From Myxococcota bacterium (GTDB lineage Bacteria > Myxococcota > UBA727 > JAHDBA01), in assembly GCA_020630615.1 (NCBI GenBank), contig JAHDBA010000012.1, positions 1 through 64,000 of the forward strand: a stretch of 64,000 nucleotides of DNA. The letters are read 5' to 3'. Shown piece by piece: positions 1 through 7,868 of the stretch (the stretch's first letter is position 1; the number at the start of each line of letters is the position of its first letter). Position numbers and translations under genes: made by a program. The notes under the pieces were generated by a model. The model did no database searches, had not been told where the DNA came from, and was given only the letters and a program-made list of their open reading frames with translations.

Positions 1-1
1 C

Positions 2-577
2 CAGAGTTTTCTTGAGAACCTGCGCAAGCGAGAGCTACCTTTTGAGCTCTTGTCCACGTCATCAATCACCTACACAAACGAAAATGATGTAGCGTCAAAG
101 GCTCGAGATCCGTTGATTGAAGTGTTCTCGAAAATGGGCACTTTGGTTTTGATGGGCCCTTCCGGTGTTGGGAAGTCCACGCTCACGAATCGGCTTTTTC
201 CCGACCTTGGTCAGCGTGTCGGTGCCTTAAGTTCGGCGACAGGGCGAGGGAAACACACAACCACCCATGCCTCACTTCATGATCACGCTGCTGGATTCTC
301 TCTTGTGGACACGCCTGGAATTCGGGACTTTGGTTTGACGCGTATTCGCCCCGAAGAGGTGAGCCGCTATTTCCCCGATTGGAGCGAAGCGCCCCCTTGT
401 CGTTTTCGTAACTGTGCACACGTGAACGAACCCGGGTGTGTTGTACTTGCGTGCCGTGATGCAGGCGAGATTTCATCGAGCACCTACAAAGTCTATTTGA
501 ATTTGCTCGATGAGGCAAAACGAGTCGAAGAACTTGCCATTGAACGAAAACGCAGCGACAACAATCGTAGACGCTAG
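2..577 (+). CDS. rsgA: RsgA, ribosome small-subunit GTPase (5' end outside window)
   Basis: This is the C-terminal part of the circularly permuted GTPase that assists late 30S subunit maturation. The frame is open from the window edge, so the true start lies upstream and the TTG at 50 is only an internal codon. Counting from that TTG, a P-loop GPSGVGKS is at residues 36-43 and DTPG at 87-90. The C-terminal zinc knuckle follows, with Cys117, Cys122, His124 and Cys130 in the C-x4-C-x-H-x5-C spacing typical of RsgA. The N-terminal OB-fold is not visible. The protein ends in a basic tail, as usual for the family. The next gene, cysE, begins 12 bp downstream on the same strand. Confidence 0.95.
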   Translation, partial: QSFLENLRKRELPFELLSTSSITYTNENDVASKARDPLIEVFSKMGTLVLMGPSGVGKSTLTNRLFPDLGQRVGALSSATGRGKHTTTHASLHDHAAGFSLVDTPGIRDFGLTRIRPEEVSRYFPDWSEAPPCRFRNCAHVNEPGCVVLACRDAGEISSSTYKVYLNLLDEAKRVEELAIERKRSDNNRRR

Positions 578-589
578 AACGGAAAGACC

Positions 590-1543
590 ATGACCATAGA
601 TTCGATTACAAAAGCTTTAGTTGACGGTTATCGAGAGGGCGGCGCAAATATTGGCGACCTTGATTTACCCTCAAGACAACAGGTCAGCACAATCTTGCGC
701 GAAGTTGAATCCATAATCTTTCCTGGGTTCTCACGCGACGAAGCTGTGAACGGCGAAAGCGTTCAGCATTTTGTCGCGCAAAGGCTGCACAGTTTAAAAT
801 CACTAATTGCGAGAGAAGCTCGGCGAGAGATTAAAGTAAGTGGCACTTCGCACCGTCAACCCATTACGCATGAAAATGCGAGTGAAGAGGCGAATCGCTT
901 TGCAGAAGAGTTTCTTGAAGGACTTCCCAAGTTGCGGGTTCAGGTTTTGAAGGATGTCGACGCTTTGTGTGCTGGGGACCCGGCGGTTCAATCGCGTGAA
1001 GAGGTGATGCTTGCCTACCCGGGTCTTGCTGCAACCCTTGTTTATCGGGTCGCAAATGCTTTTTGGAAGGGCGGTCTTCGTCTCATCGCGCGCATCATGT
1101 CTGAACTTTGCCATAGTCGTACCGGCATCGATATTCACCCCGCTGCAACCATTGGCGCATCTTTTTACATCGATCATGGAACCGGTGTGGTCATTGGAGA
1201 AACAACAACAATTGGGGACCGAGTCAAGATTTATCAAGGTGTCTCTTTGGGTGCATTAAGTGTCTCAAAGAAAGTGCAAGGCGTGAAACGTCACCCCACG
1301 ATTTGTGACGACGTCACGATTTATGCAGGGGCAACGATTCTTGGTGGTGAAACACTCGTTGGACATCATTCTGTGATCGGTGGCAACGTTTGGCTGATTA
1401 AGTCTGTACCCCCCTACTCTGTAGTGGAAAACGACGCAGCTGTGCGAATTCGAGAACGCGCTTCAGCGAAGTCCAACGATTCAGTCGAGAGCGAAAGTCG
1501 CTGCCTTGCATCACTACACCAAGTGGAGAATCAGCAGCGTTGA
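590..1543 (+). CDS. cysE: Serine O-acetyltransferase
   Basis: This enzyme acetylates L-serine with acetyl-CoA, the first committed step of cysteine synthesis in the cytosol. The 317-residue protein has a helical N-terminal half and a left-handed hexapeptide beta-helix from about residue 180. The signature stretch includes DIHPAA (His183) and IDHGTGVVIGE (His196), the usual catalytic region. Repeats such as TIGDRV and TILGGE follow. Length fits the longer EpsC/plant-like SAT form rather than the ~270-residue E. coli enzyme. A GGAAAG sequence sits just before the ATG. It lies 12 bp after rsgA and may be cotranscribed with it. No T-box or other leader is visible. Confidence 0.95.
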   Translation: MTIDSITKALVDGYREGGANIGDLDLPSRQQVSTILREVESIIFPGFSRDEAVNGESVQHFVAQRLHSLKSLIAREARREIKVSGTSHRQPITHENASEEANRFAEEFLEGLPKLRVQVLKDVDALCAGDPAVQSREEVMLAYPGLAATLVYRVANAFWKGGLRLIARIMSELCHSRTGIDIHPAATIGASFYIDHGTGVVIGETTTIGDRVKIYQGVSLGALSVSKKVQGVKRHPTICDDVTIYAGATILGGETLVGHHSVIGGNVWLIKSVPPYSVVENDAAVRIRERASAKSNDSVESESRCLASLHQVENQQR

Positions 1544-1582
1544 TCGTTTGAATGTTCTTTAAACGCTTTCGCCGGTTTACGC

Positions 1583-2527
1583 TTACATGATTAGAGCATG
1601 TGCGACACGATAGCCGAAAAGGATCATGAGTAGGAGATGCGAAATTCTCAGCAATGCCGCACGGAGTGGGCTACGCCGTGTGGGATAGCGCTTCCATATC
1701 TGCTCCAAGACAGTGCGAAAGAGCAACGCACTCGTGATTTGAGAGAGCTCAAGCGCAAGATGATAGGCAAGCACATCACGAGGGTTCACGAGCGTGGCCA
1801 GAGCCTCAGAAGAGAGTGCAAGGCCGTGAATTAATCCCCACAGCACAATCAAGAGTCGATGGGTGATTTGGAAAATCAAGGATCGCCTTTGATCGGGCTG
1901 AGGTCGCGAAAGTGCTAAAAGGCTCATGGCGATACCGGCTTCAATCCACGAACCGGGGATTTGAAAGGCAACATAGTTTTTGAACGCAAAGGCGCAGGCA
2001 TGACCGAAGGTAAAGCAAGTAATAACTCCAAGACACTCACGAAAAGAAAGTGCAATCAGTACAACCAGTAGCACAAAGCAAATGTGGTCGTAGCCCGAAT
2101 AAAAGTGGAGGAGCCCTTGTTGGATAAGTGTGTGAAGATCGCGGGTCCCCCCGTCCGCTTCAAGGTTAAGGACAAACCCCGGAATCGCGTCGATCTTCGG
2201 GGCAGGGTTCTTTTTTCGGAAGACACTTTCACTCGGACACCGAAAGCATTTGGCATCGCTCGGAAGACGCCCGGATTCACTTTCGAGAACATTCACACAT
2301 TGGCGTTCGGCTAGCCAGGTTACCATTTTGGGTTCAAGGCGTCCTTTGGGGACAACAATACGTCGGTGACGGACTCCCAAGTCCTCCTCTTTTGAAAGCG
2401 TATCGTGTGTGACAAGAATCGGATCACTGGCATGCGCATGCATGAGATTTGCCCAGCCAAGAACACAAAGAAGAAGCACGCAACTTAAAACCAGGGCGCC
2501 ACGCGATTGAATGCGATAAAGATTCAT
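1583..2527 (-). CDS. HupE/UreJ-like membrane protein
   Basis: Multi-pass inner-membrane protein of the HupE/UreJ type 2 group. The family is named after metal-transport-linked proteins, but the function of this branch is unknown. The chosen ATG at 2527 overlaps the stop of the upstream ORF as ATGA; an upstream in-frame start at 2569 would add 14 residues. The chain begins with a signal-like segment ending MHAHA, has a ~100-residue periplasmic part, then about six hydrophobic segments. Conserved-looking His residues lie in SGYDHICF, FTFGHACAF and LIHGLAL, as expected for the family. It is the last gene of a minus-strand coupled set with the DUF3604 protein, a recurrent pairing in other genomes. 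Confidence 0.8.
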   Translation of the reverse strand: MNLYRIQSRGALVLSCVLLLCVLGWANLMHAHASDPILVTHDTLSKEEDLGVRHRRIVVPKGRLEPKMVTWLAERQCVNVLESESGRLPSDAKCFRCPSESVFRKKNPAPKIDAIPGFVLNLEADGGTRDLHTLIQQGLLHFYSGYDHICFVLLVVLIALSFRECLGVITCFTFGHACAFAFKNYVAFQIPGSWIEAGIAMSLLALSRPQPDQRRSLIFQITHRLLIVLWGLIHGLALSSEALATLVNPRDVLAYHLALELSQITSALLFRTVLEQIWKRYPTRRSPLRAALLRISHLLLMILFGYRVAHALIM

Positions 2528-2943
2528 CGGCCCGGCACCGTGGTTGTTGTACTTGATTGGTGTCCGCAAATTTCATGGTGCCAAAACCAAGCTAAGTTTT
2601 CTTGATGGTGTGTGAGCACAAGGTCTCCCTTGAGATCGACTTCCGAGTTGGGCAGGTCAAATTTGTTTGCTAGATAGCGTTGTCGTTGAGCGATTGTCGG
2701 GTCGTGAGTCCACGGGGGATTGCGCGATGGGCTGCTCTCTATTGGTTTTGATAATGAAGAGCGTCTGCAGTCCAATGCAGTATTGCTGGGACTCGCAATA
2801 AAAATTGTTCGAACTAAAAAGCCAAAAACAAAGAGGAACAAACTTAAGCTTCGGCTACGACACACAAAAGATTGCAAAGCAGCAAAGATTTGTGCCCTTT
2901 GCATTTTGGATCGTTTCCCATCACAGAGGCGAGGGAACATCAT
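2524..2943 (-). CDS. Short membrane-anchored ORF, possibly a reduced PPIase-like protein
   Basis: A 139-residue ORF whose ATG overlaps the stop of the DUF3604 gene (ATGA) and whose stop overlaps the best start of the HupE-like gene (ATGA). That argues for a real, translationally coupled gene. It has one hydrophobic segment near residues 33-50 and a polar C-terminal part. DUF3604 and HupE genes are often found with a membrane-anchored parvulin-type PPIase. Here a short stretch (DPTIAQRQRYLANKF) faintly recalls the conserved region after the anchor in those proteins, while the catalytic PPIase domain is absent. The link to that family is an inference and weak. Other frames give no better continuation. 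Confidence 0.5.
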   Translation of the reverse strand: MMFPRLCDGKRSKMQRAQIFAALQSFVCRSRSLSLFLFVFGFLVRTIFIASPSNTALDCRRSSLSKPIESSPSRNPPWTHDPTIAQRQRYLANKFDLPNSEVDLKGDLVLTHHQENLAWFWHHEICGHQSSTTTTVPGR

Positions 2944-4874
2944 GGTTTGCGATGCACCCAGACTGGCGATGTCCAGGCGCGCTCTTGGATTGTTTTGGGG
3001 ACGTCTTCGCTACAACATGCGTGTTTCCAATCGCTTCGAGACTCGTTTGAACAATCAATTGCATTCTCAACACAAAGGTGCTGGGTCCAGCGGCAGGAGG
3101 GTTCTTCAAGGATACGCAAATAAATGGCAAAATCATCTTGATCGGTGGGTAAAGGAATCTCCACTTGCTCGAAGACATCATGTAGCGTGACATCGGGTGT
3201 TAAGCATGAACTCAAATCTGGCCTCGTTACCGATTTTCGCTCAAAAACTCTAGAAACACGTTCAAGGACGAGTCCATTTCGTGAACCAATTCGTATGACA
3301 TCAATCGCGGCAATGTTACGCCCCTTCTCTGCGCCATAGTCAGGAGCGGCATGGACAGTGGCATGGAGCGTCTTTGCATTCTTTGCTACTTCAAGAGTTT
3401 GCCCCATTGGGGTGCCGCCTTCTTGAGCACGTTGAAGACCATCGACAGTCGACAATAAAGGCAAAGGTGATGGTGCCCAATAGACCCGAGGGGCAATACG
3501 AGGCCCGCTGGTTGCAAACGATTCTCTTCGTTTGAGTGCACCAAAAATGCGGGCTCTGGAGTTCTCCTCTGCCCACACGCCTGTTAACCCGCCCGGGCTA
3601 TATTCAATCCGGTCAGGGACGCGCAATCCATTTTCCGAAGGGAATTTCCCCGCACCGCCATGGCCTTGAAAACCTTCTTCTTCAACTCCACCGGCTTTAC
3701 CAAAATGCGTGTCTGTCCCACCGACAAAGCCTAGCTTAAAGGGGTTCGGGCTTTCTTCTTTGTTTGTATTTTCACGCAGCCCTTTCTCTTGCAGCCCAAG
3801 ACCTAATTTCAGCGCGTGACGCACAAAGCTTTGTGGGTTTGGCTTGTCTCTCAGCAATACCGAGAACTGCCCGCTAAAACTTTGATAGGGTAACGCTTCA
3901 AACTCGCACGCTTCATCAACCTGTCCGGGCTGGAAGTAGCATTCCGATGCGCCTTTGTGTTGAATGATTTCAACGAGGCGTTCACGCTTCGCTCGCAGTT
4001 TGAGGTCGTGTCGGGTCGTTGTCTCTGGGAGCATAAACATGCGACCGTCTGAGAGATTGCTGTTATGCGGAATCGAAAGATAGTCGCAGCCTTCATCGAC
4101 GCGACACGTTGAGTCGAGTTTGTTGAGAAGTTCTTCAGGTGTTGAAGCATCGACATAGGACACAGGTTCACGCGGGACGTCAGGTGTCGCGAAAACAACA
4201 TTGCGATGGAGGTTTTCGCCTTGCGGGCTACCTGTCCATTCGTATGCAACAAAAGTGGTGAACGTACATTCGGAACTTTCATCGTTGTAGGTCTGTGCAG
4301 CCGAACGAATGTCGCGCCAGGGATAATAACTCGCAAAAAGACAATTGGCGCCATCTCTACCACAAAAACCAAAGCGTTCTGGATGTTCGGAGCTCAAATA
4401 GGTCGAATTAAAAAGAAAGAAGGCAGCCTTGGGGTTTTTCCTTAAGAGTTGGCAAAGATTGTTTTGGTAGGCAGGTCTACCTTTTTGGTTGCATAAGAGT
4501 ACCTCGCCTAGAAACTCAGCATGGTCTGTTACTGCGGCAAAATCGATGGGGCGCTTCAGCTGGCTCCTTCGGGTTGAAACACCGTCACTAGTGTAGGGCG
4601 GTAGGGAAATCGCTTCACCTCGACCAAAAGCATAAGCATCCGCTGGCGAAATACGAACGCCTTGGGTAGATGCATCAAGGGAGTATCGTGTGTGAACATG
4701 AAGATCGCCGAAGAAGACTTGTTTGGTTTTTGTATAATGCTTGCATTGCCCGGTAGAAGCTTGTGTGGGGGCTGGCAAATGGTCTTCTTGGGTTGCATAC
4801 ACACCACTCGAAAACGACACGAGCACCAGGCAGCATAGCCTAAAGACTTTTGACGTTGCGTGTGCCCAACTCAT
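2940..4874 (-). CDS. DUF3604 family secreted protein (PHP-like metal site)
   Basis: Large exported protein of the DUF3604 family, which has no firmly assigned reaction. After a signal peptide ending near SGVYA, the mature N terminus carries FFGDLHVHTRYSLDA, the HxH start of a PHP-phosphoesterase-like metal site. Further matches are AVTDHAEFLGE and, late in the chain, FVGGTDTHFGKAG, all typical of the family. The ATG at 4874 places the signal peptide well; an upstream in-frame GTG at 4913 would add 13 residues. Neither start has a convincing ribosome site. The stop overlaps the start of the next small ORF, and the HupE-like gene follows, so the three probably form one transcript. Confidence 0.88.
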   Translation of the reverse strand: MSWAHATSKVFRLCCLVLVSFSSGVYATQEDHLPAPTQASTGQCKHYTKTKQVFFGDLHVHTRYSLDASTQGVRISPADAYAFGRGEAISLPPYTSDGVSTRRSQLKRPIDFAAVTDHAEFLGEVLLCNQKGRPAYQNNLCQLLRKNPKAAFFLFNSTYLSSEHPERFGFCGRDGANCLFASYYPWRDIRSAAQTYNDESSECTFTTFVAYEWTGSPQGENLHRNVVFATPDVPREPVSYVDASTPEELLNKLDSTCRVDEGCDYLSIPHNSNLSDGRMFMLPETTTRHDLKLRAKRERLVEIIQHKGASECYFQPGQVDEACEFEALPYQSFSGQFSVLLRDKPNPQSFVRHALKLGLGLQEKGLRENTNKEESPNPFKLGFVGGTDTHFGKAGGVEEEGFQGHGGAGKFPSENGLRVPDRIEYSPGGLTGVWAEENSRARIFGALKRRESFATSGPRIAPRVYWAPSPLPLLSTVDGLQRAQEGGTPMGQTLEVAKNAKTLHATVHAAPDYGAEKGRNIAAIDVIRIGSRNGLVLERVSRVFERKSVTRPDLSSCLTPDVTLHDVFEQVEIPLPTDQDDFAIYLRILEEPSCRWTQHLCVENAIDCSNESRSDWKHACCSEDVPKTIQERAWTSPVWVHRKP

Positions 4875-4981
4875 CTGAAAACGCTTGCCCGTCGCCCCTA
4901 TAAAAACAAGCACCTCCGATGAGAAATCATCCTTCTTTCTTGATGCTGGGAGTCATTAACTCTTCTCGAGTAGATTCATGT

Positions 4982-5959
4982 TTAGAAGCGTTCGCGCATC
5001 GCTTCTAGGGTTTTCCGATCTTCCATCGAGATTGATTCTGGAACGTGTAGCATGAGCTCCACAATCATATTGCCGGCTCTGCCTTTCTTGGGGGCAAAGC
5101 CCTTGCCTTTGAAGCGAAAGCGTTTTCCACCCGAAGTCGATGCCGGGATTGTAATCTTAATACGGCCGCGGGGGGTCTCTACGTATTCCTCGTTGCCGAG
5201 GATTGCATCGAGAACTCCGACGTAGTGCCGGACAATAATATCGCGATCGTCGAGGGTGATGTTGGATGGACACTTGGCTTGAATATTGAGCAGGATGTCG
5301 CCAGCAGCACCACCGCCAATGCCAGGGCTGCCTTGGCCTTTGAGTCGAATACGGGAGCCCACCGTTGTTTCTGGTGGGATCTTGACTTCAAGGCGTTTAA
5401 CGTCCACGCGTCGTCCGCCCTGTGGGTCGTGTATTGGCAGACGAAAGTTGAGCGTTTTGATTGCGCCTTGCAAAAGATCGGCAAGGTTGAGCTCCAAATC
5501 GATGGTGTGGTCTTCACCGCGTTTTCCTTTTGGGCGGCCTTGGTGATCGTAGGCGTTTTGATAGCCTGCGTTAAAACCTTGGTTACGAGGCCCCCCCCCA
5601 CCAAAGATACTTTCAAAGAAGTCGGAGAAGCCCGACACCGAAGTATTGCCGCCTTGAAACCCGCTTTGCCCACCAAATCCTGAGCGAAAATTGAAATCTA
5701 CACCCTGCCACCCTGGTGGTGGACGAAAGTCTTGCCCCGCACGAAAACCTGCCCCAAGTTGATCGTAGCGTTGTCGCGCGTCGGGCTCGCCAAGCACCTG
5801 GTAAGCTTCATTAATTTCTTTAAAGCGCTCTTCGGCACCTGAATCCGTATTGTGATCGGGATGATACTTGAGTGAAAGCTTGCGAAATGCCTTTTTGATC
5901 TCGTGTTGAGAGGCACTTCGCTCGACACCTAGAGTCTTGTAATAATCACGGTATTGCAC
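4982..5959 (-). CDS. J-domain co-chaperone, CbpA-type DnaJ
   Basis: A DnaJ-class co-chaperone of about 325 residues that would stimulate a DnaK ATPase. The N-terminal J domain has YYKTLGV and the HPD motif (KYHPDHN). A Gly/Phe-rich linker follows (repeated GFGG, GFQGG), then the C-terminal beta-rich substrate-binding domains. The CxxCxGxG zinc repeats are missing, which marks the CbpA type rather than classical DnaJ. The GTG at 5959 gives the family-typical start [12 protein letters not shown]; a TTG at 5980 would add seven residues. The Gly-rich linker is encoded over a run of nine C (5591-5599 on the plus strand), a slippage-prone tract, but the frame is intact. Confidence 0.9.
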   Translation of the reverse strand: MQYRDYYKTLGVERSASQHEIKKAFRKLSLKYHPDHNTDSGAEERFKEINEAYQVLGEPDARQRYDQLGAGFRAGQDFRPPPGWQGVDFNFRSGFGGQSGFQGGNTSVSGFSDFFESIFGGGGPRNQGFNAGYQNAYDHQGRPKGKRGEDHTIDLELNLADLLQGAIKTLNFRLPIHDPQGGRRVDVKRLEVKIPPETTVGSRIRLKGQGSPGIGGGAAGDILLNIQAKCPSNITLDDRDIIVRHYVGVLDAILGNEEYVETPRGRIKITIPASTSGGKRFRFKGKGFAPKKGRAGNMIVELMLHVPESISMEDRKTLEAMRERF

Positions 5960-6172
5960 CCAAAGAGAGTAAGCATTCAAATCGGTCCGGCAAGTCCCTT
6001 CGATAGAACTCTACAAATCATGTGTTGGGCAAGACGAAGAGTGGGTTCGCAAAAGAGATCTGTTAAGGGAAGCAAGGTGGTTAAAGGTAGCAGGCTTTGT
6101 GGAGAAGTGTGTTAGTCCGAAACACTCGTGCTGCGGGCATGCATGTGTGACAACAAAGGGCTAAAATAATGT

Positions 6173-6871
6173 ATGGTTGTGATTTCGCTCAAGTTAAATG
6201 CTAATGAACCAGGTTTGGGTCTTTCCACACAAGCTTTCAGGTGGGCAGTGAACCTTACGATTGTATTTGCACTGCTTTTTTCAGGCGCGGGCTGCACAAA
6301 GTGGGAGGCTGATCCGGCAACACCAACAGGTTTTTCTCAAGGCGACAGCGTCTCTCCTTTTGGGGTGGGTGGTACGATTGAACCCTGCGAACCCTTCCTG
6401 CCGAGTGAAGCCAACCGTCAAACTTGTTTTGAAAACCTTCGAATCGCGGACAACTTTCAGATAGAAGACTTAGACCTTGATTCCAATGGCTTCGCCGATA
6501 GCAGCTGTCTGTCATGTCATAGTGGGAATAGCGCAGATGGACGTTTGATTAACTGGGGAGTGCCCAAAGCTCAAGAAAACGATAGTCGTGCCTGGTTTGA
6601 TTCGATTGTCGCATCGGTGGAGCGACAAGGTTTAACATCGATTGAATCCTATTTGGTCTACAAACATTTTACCTTGGGCACCGCCAACCACCCAGACAGA
6701 CCGGGGAGCGCGCAAGATCTCGCGTGCTGGCTTTGCTATTCATTTTCAGAGCAAATTATAGAGCCCAGCACTGGGACCTGCGAACTCGATCCCATTCTTT
6801 ATGATGACCCGCTTTGTGACCAATGCGATGGCTGTGGTCGTGCGCGTGAAAGTGTTGTGGATGAACTTTGA
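6173..6871 (+). CDS. Putative lipoprotein with one CxxCH motif
   Basis: Predicted lipoprotein of 232 residues: a hydrophobic segment at about 26-40 ends in the lipobox SGAGC. The mature part holds SCLSCHSG, a CxxCH heme-binding-type motif, but no second such motif and no clear distal Met ligand pattern, so heme attachment is only possible. Other cysteines are clustered (CWLCYS, and near the C terminus CDQCDGCG). The region before CLSC reads DLDLDSNGFADSS, a DxDxNG-like pattern reminiscent of calcium loops. I recognise no family. A diverged copy of its last 19 codons occurs 0.9 kb downstream, next to the symporter gene, inside a direct repeat. Originally the two genes may have been adjacent. 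Confidence 0.7.
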   Translation: MVVISLKLNANEPGLGLSTQAFRWAVNLTIVFALLFSGAGCTKWEADPATPTGFSQGDSVSPFGVGGTIEPCEPFLPSEANRQTCFENLRIADNFQIEDLDLDSNGFADSSCLSCHSGNSADGRLINWGVPKAQENDSRAWFDSIVASVERQGLTSIESYLVYKHFTLGTANHPDRPGSAQDLACWLCYSFSEQIIEPSTGTCELDPILYDDPLCDQCDGCGRARESVVDEL

Positions 6872-6949
6872 CAACGAAGCGTAAGGGAGCCCAGGCATGG
6901 GTCGTTGGCACTTTCTGAACACTTCGTTAAAGCGAAGCAATGTTCTCAA
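6806..6949. repeat. Direct repeat copy A (about 145 bp)
   Basis: First copy of an imperfect direct repeat. It covers the last codons and stop of the lipoprotein gene, the following spacer with a small CTTCG/CGAAG hairpin, and an ATG TTC TCA that matches the first codons of the symporter gene. The second copy is at 7724-7868. By eye the copies are about 85% identical with one indel, being near-identical at both ends and diverged in the middle. Confidence 0.9.
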
Positions 6950-6969
6950 GAGCGGACGGCAGCTCTTCT

Positions 6970-7197
6970 TCACATCCAATGATTTCGCAGAGTGTCAGGA
7001 CAAATGTCATATCCGCCCGGCCAAGCAAGACCGCCAAATGTTTCAATAAATAGCGAGTCGATTGAATCGGTAATTAGCTGTGCAGCTTTTCCTTTATTGT
7101 AGGCCTTTGTGAGATTGCGTTCGACCTGGAATCCGTCGTCGAAGACGACTTGAAAAGTTCCACTCTGAAGATACGAAATCTTAACAACTTTTGACAT
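6970..7197 (-). CDS. DUF2442 family protein
   Basis: Small cytosolic protein of about 75 residues with the DUF2442 pattern: MSKVVKISYLQSG, a beta-rich middle with FDDGF, and the C-terminal signature FGGLAWPGGYDICPDTLR. The ATG at 7197 is preceded by TTTGGAG at good spacing; an upstream in-frame start would overlap the preceding gene by about 55 bp. It begins 2 bp after the stop of the DUF4160 gene, and this two-gene order is common. The pair is often listed as toxin–antitoxin-like, usually with DUF2442 as the putative antitoxin, but no biochemical role is established. It lies inside the island flanked by the 145-bp repeats. Confidence 0.88.
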   Translation of the reverse strand: MSKVVKISYLQSGTFQVVFDDGFQVERNLTKAYNKGKAAQLITDSIDSLFIETFGGLAWPGGYDICPDTLRNHWM

Positions 7198-7199
7198 GG

Positions 7200-7460
7200 C
7201 TACTCCAAAGGATCGATGGGCTGGAGAGCCGAAGGTTCTTGAGCCCGATTCCAATTCGCAAGAAGCTCAGCGCGATGAAGCGTTGCCCATTCTAAAATCA
7301 GAACATGTGCTCTTCTCGGAACACAGCCATTTATAACTTCGAGCGTTCGAAGGTTATATTGTGCTTCTTGGCCTTGGTACGAAGCATGAAAATGCGGCGG
7401 CGTATGATCTTCGAAATACATTCGAATCGTGATTCCATAAAACCGACTAATTTCTGGCAT
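7200..7460 (-). CDS. DUF4160 family protein
   Basis: An 86-residue protein of the DUF4160 family: start MPEISRFYGITIRMYFEDH, then PPHFHASYQGQEA, and a C-terminal part with EWATLHRAELLANW and a final PIDPLE, all family-typical. The ATG at 7460 matches the usual family start; ten upstream in-frame residues are possible but not typical. It is the first gene of a two-gene minus-strand unit with the DUF2442 gene 2 bp downstream. A TATTAT box and a CACTTG/CAAGTG inverted repeat lie just upstream. The family is widespread on mobile and accessory DNA, and its placement between direct repeats next to a transposase fragment fits recent acquisition. Confidence 0.88.
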   Translation of the reverse strand: MPEISRFYGITIRMYFEDHTPPHFHASYQGQEAQYNLRTLEVINGCVPRRAHVLILEWATLHRAELLANWNRAQEPSALQPIDPLE

Positions 7461-7464
7461 AGTT

Positions 7465-7493
7465 CTATAATAGCACTTGAGAATGCGCAAGTG
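7465..7493 (-). promoter_or_regulatory. Candidate promoter and operator of the DUF4160–DUF2442 pair
   Basis: On the minus strand a TATTAT box (about 7467-7472) lies a few bases before the DUF4160 start. Immediately upstream is an inverted repeat, CACTTG at 7474-7479 and CAAGTG at 7488-7493 with an 8-base spacer, covering where RNA polymerase would contact the promoter. Such a site would suit self-repression by the encoded pair. This is inference; no -35 box at ideal spacing is visible. Confidence 0.35.
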
Positions 7494-7506
7494 AAGGGCT
7501 TAGCGA

Positions 7507-7722
7507 CCTGTCACATTTGAAACTAGCCCCCAATTCAGCCTGGAGTGGCCCCGTCAAACCCGACAGTGTACTCGTACCGCCCGAGGGCCATTACACTTCC
7601 CGAGGATCGTCCATCTTCAGCCCGACACCTACTAGGAGCTGAAGATGAAAGAAGAAAAAGAGAATAAAAGACGAATGCGTCGTTGTTTTACCATTGAGCA
7701 AAAAACGAAACATCCTTTTTGA
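7507..7722 (+). mobile_element. Insertion-sequence remnant with transposase start
   Basis: About 215 bp that encode no full gene. At 7645 an ATG, preceded by AGGAGCTGAAG, opens a 25-codon frame reading MKEEKENKRRMRRCFTIEQ before a stop at the junction with repeat copy B. Basic residues followed by RRxFTxEQK are the hallmark of the N terminus of IS3/IS66-type OrfA transposases. The upstream 140 bp has no coding features and could be the element's left end. The element is cut off abruptly where the direct repeat begins, so only the left part survives. Family assignment rests on this short motif and is tentative. Confidence 0.5.
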
Positions 7723-7723
7723 A

Positions 7724-7783
7724 GACCCGCTTTGTGACCAATGCGATGGATGTGGTCGTGCACTTGAAGTTGTTGTGGAATAA
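7724..7783 (+). pseudogene. Remnant of the lipoprotein 3' end
   Basis: Nineteen codons reading DPLCDQCDGCGRALEVVVE and a stop. They match the C terminus of the lipoprotein encoded at 6173-6871, with several substitutions. There is no start or upstream domain, since the frame joins the transposase fragment directly. It is therefore a gene tail carried by repeat copy B. It may derive from the same gene or from a lost paralogue that once preceded the symporter gene. Confidence 0.75.
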
Positions 7784-7868
7784 TGTTGGCGATGAAGTTT
7801 GAGGGAACCCATGGTATGGGTTGTTGGCACTTTCTGAACACTTCGGTAAAGCGAAGCAATGTTCTCAA
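7724..7868. repeat. Direct repeat copy B (about 145 bp)
   Basis: Second copy of the repeat at 6806-6949. It ends inside the first codons of the symporter gene, so the symporter start codon and its presumed leader (including the CTTCG/CGAAG mini-hairpin directly before the ATG) belong to the repeat. The left boundary coincides with the truncated transposase frame. Confidence 0.9.

Noticed and set aside
3851-4372. 173-codon frame inside the DUF3604 gene, other frame, same strand
   Set aside because: The DUF3604 frame has the conserved motifs; this one has none.
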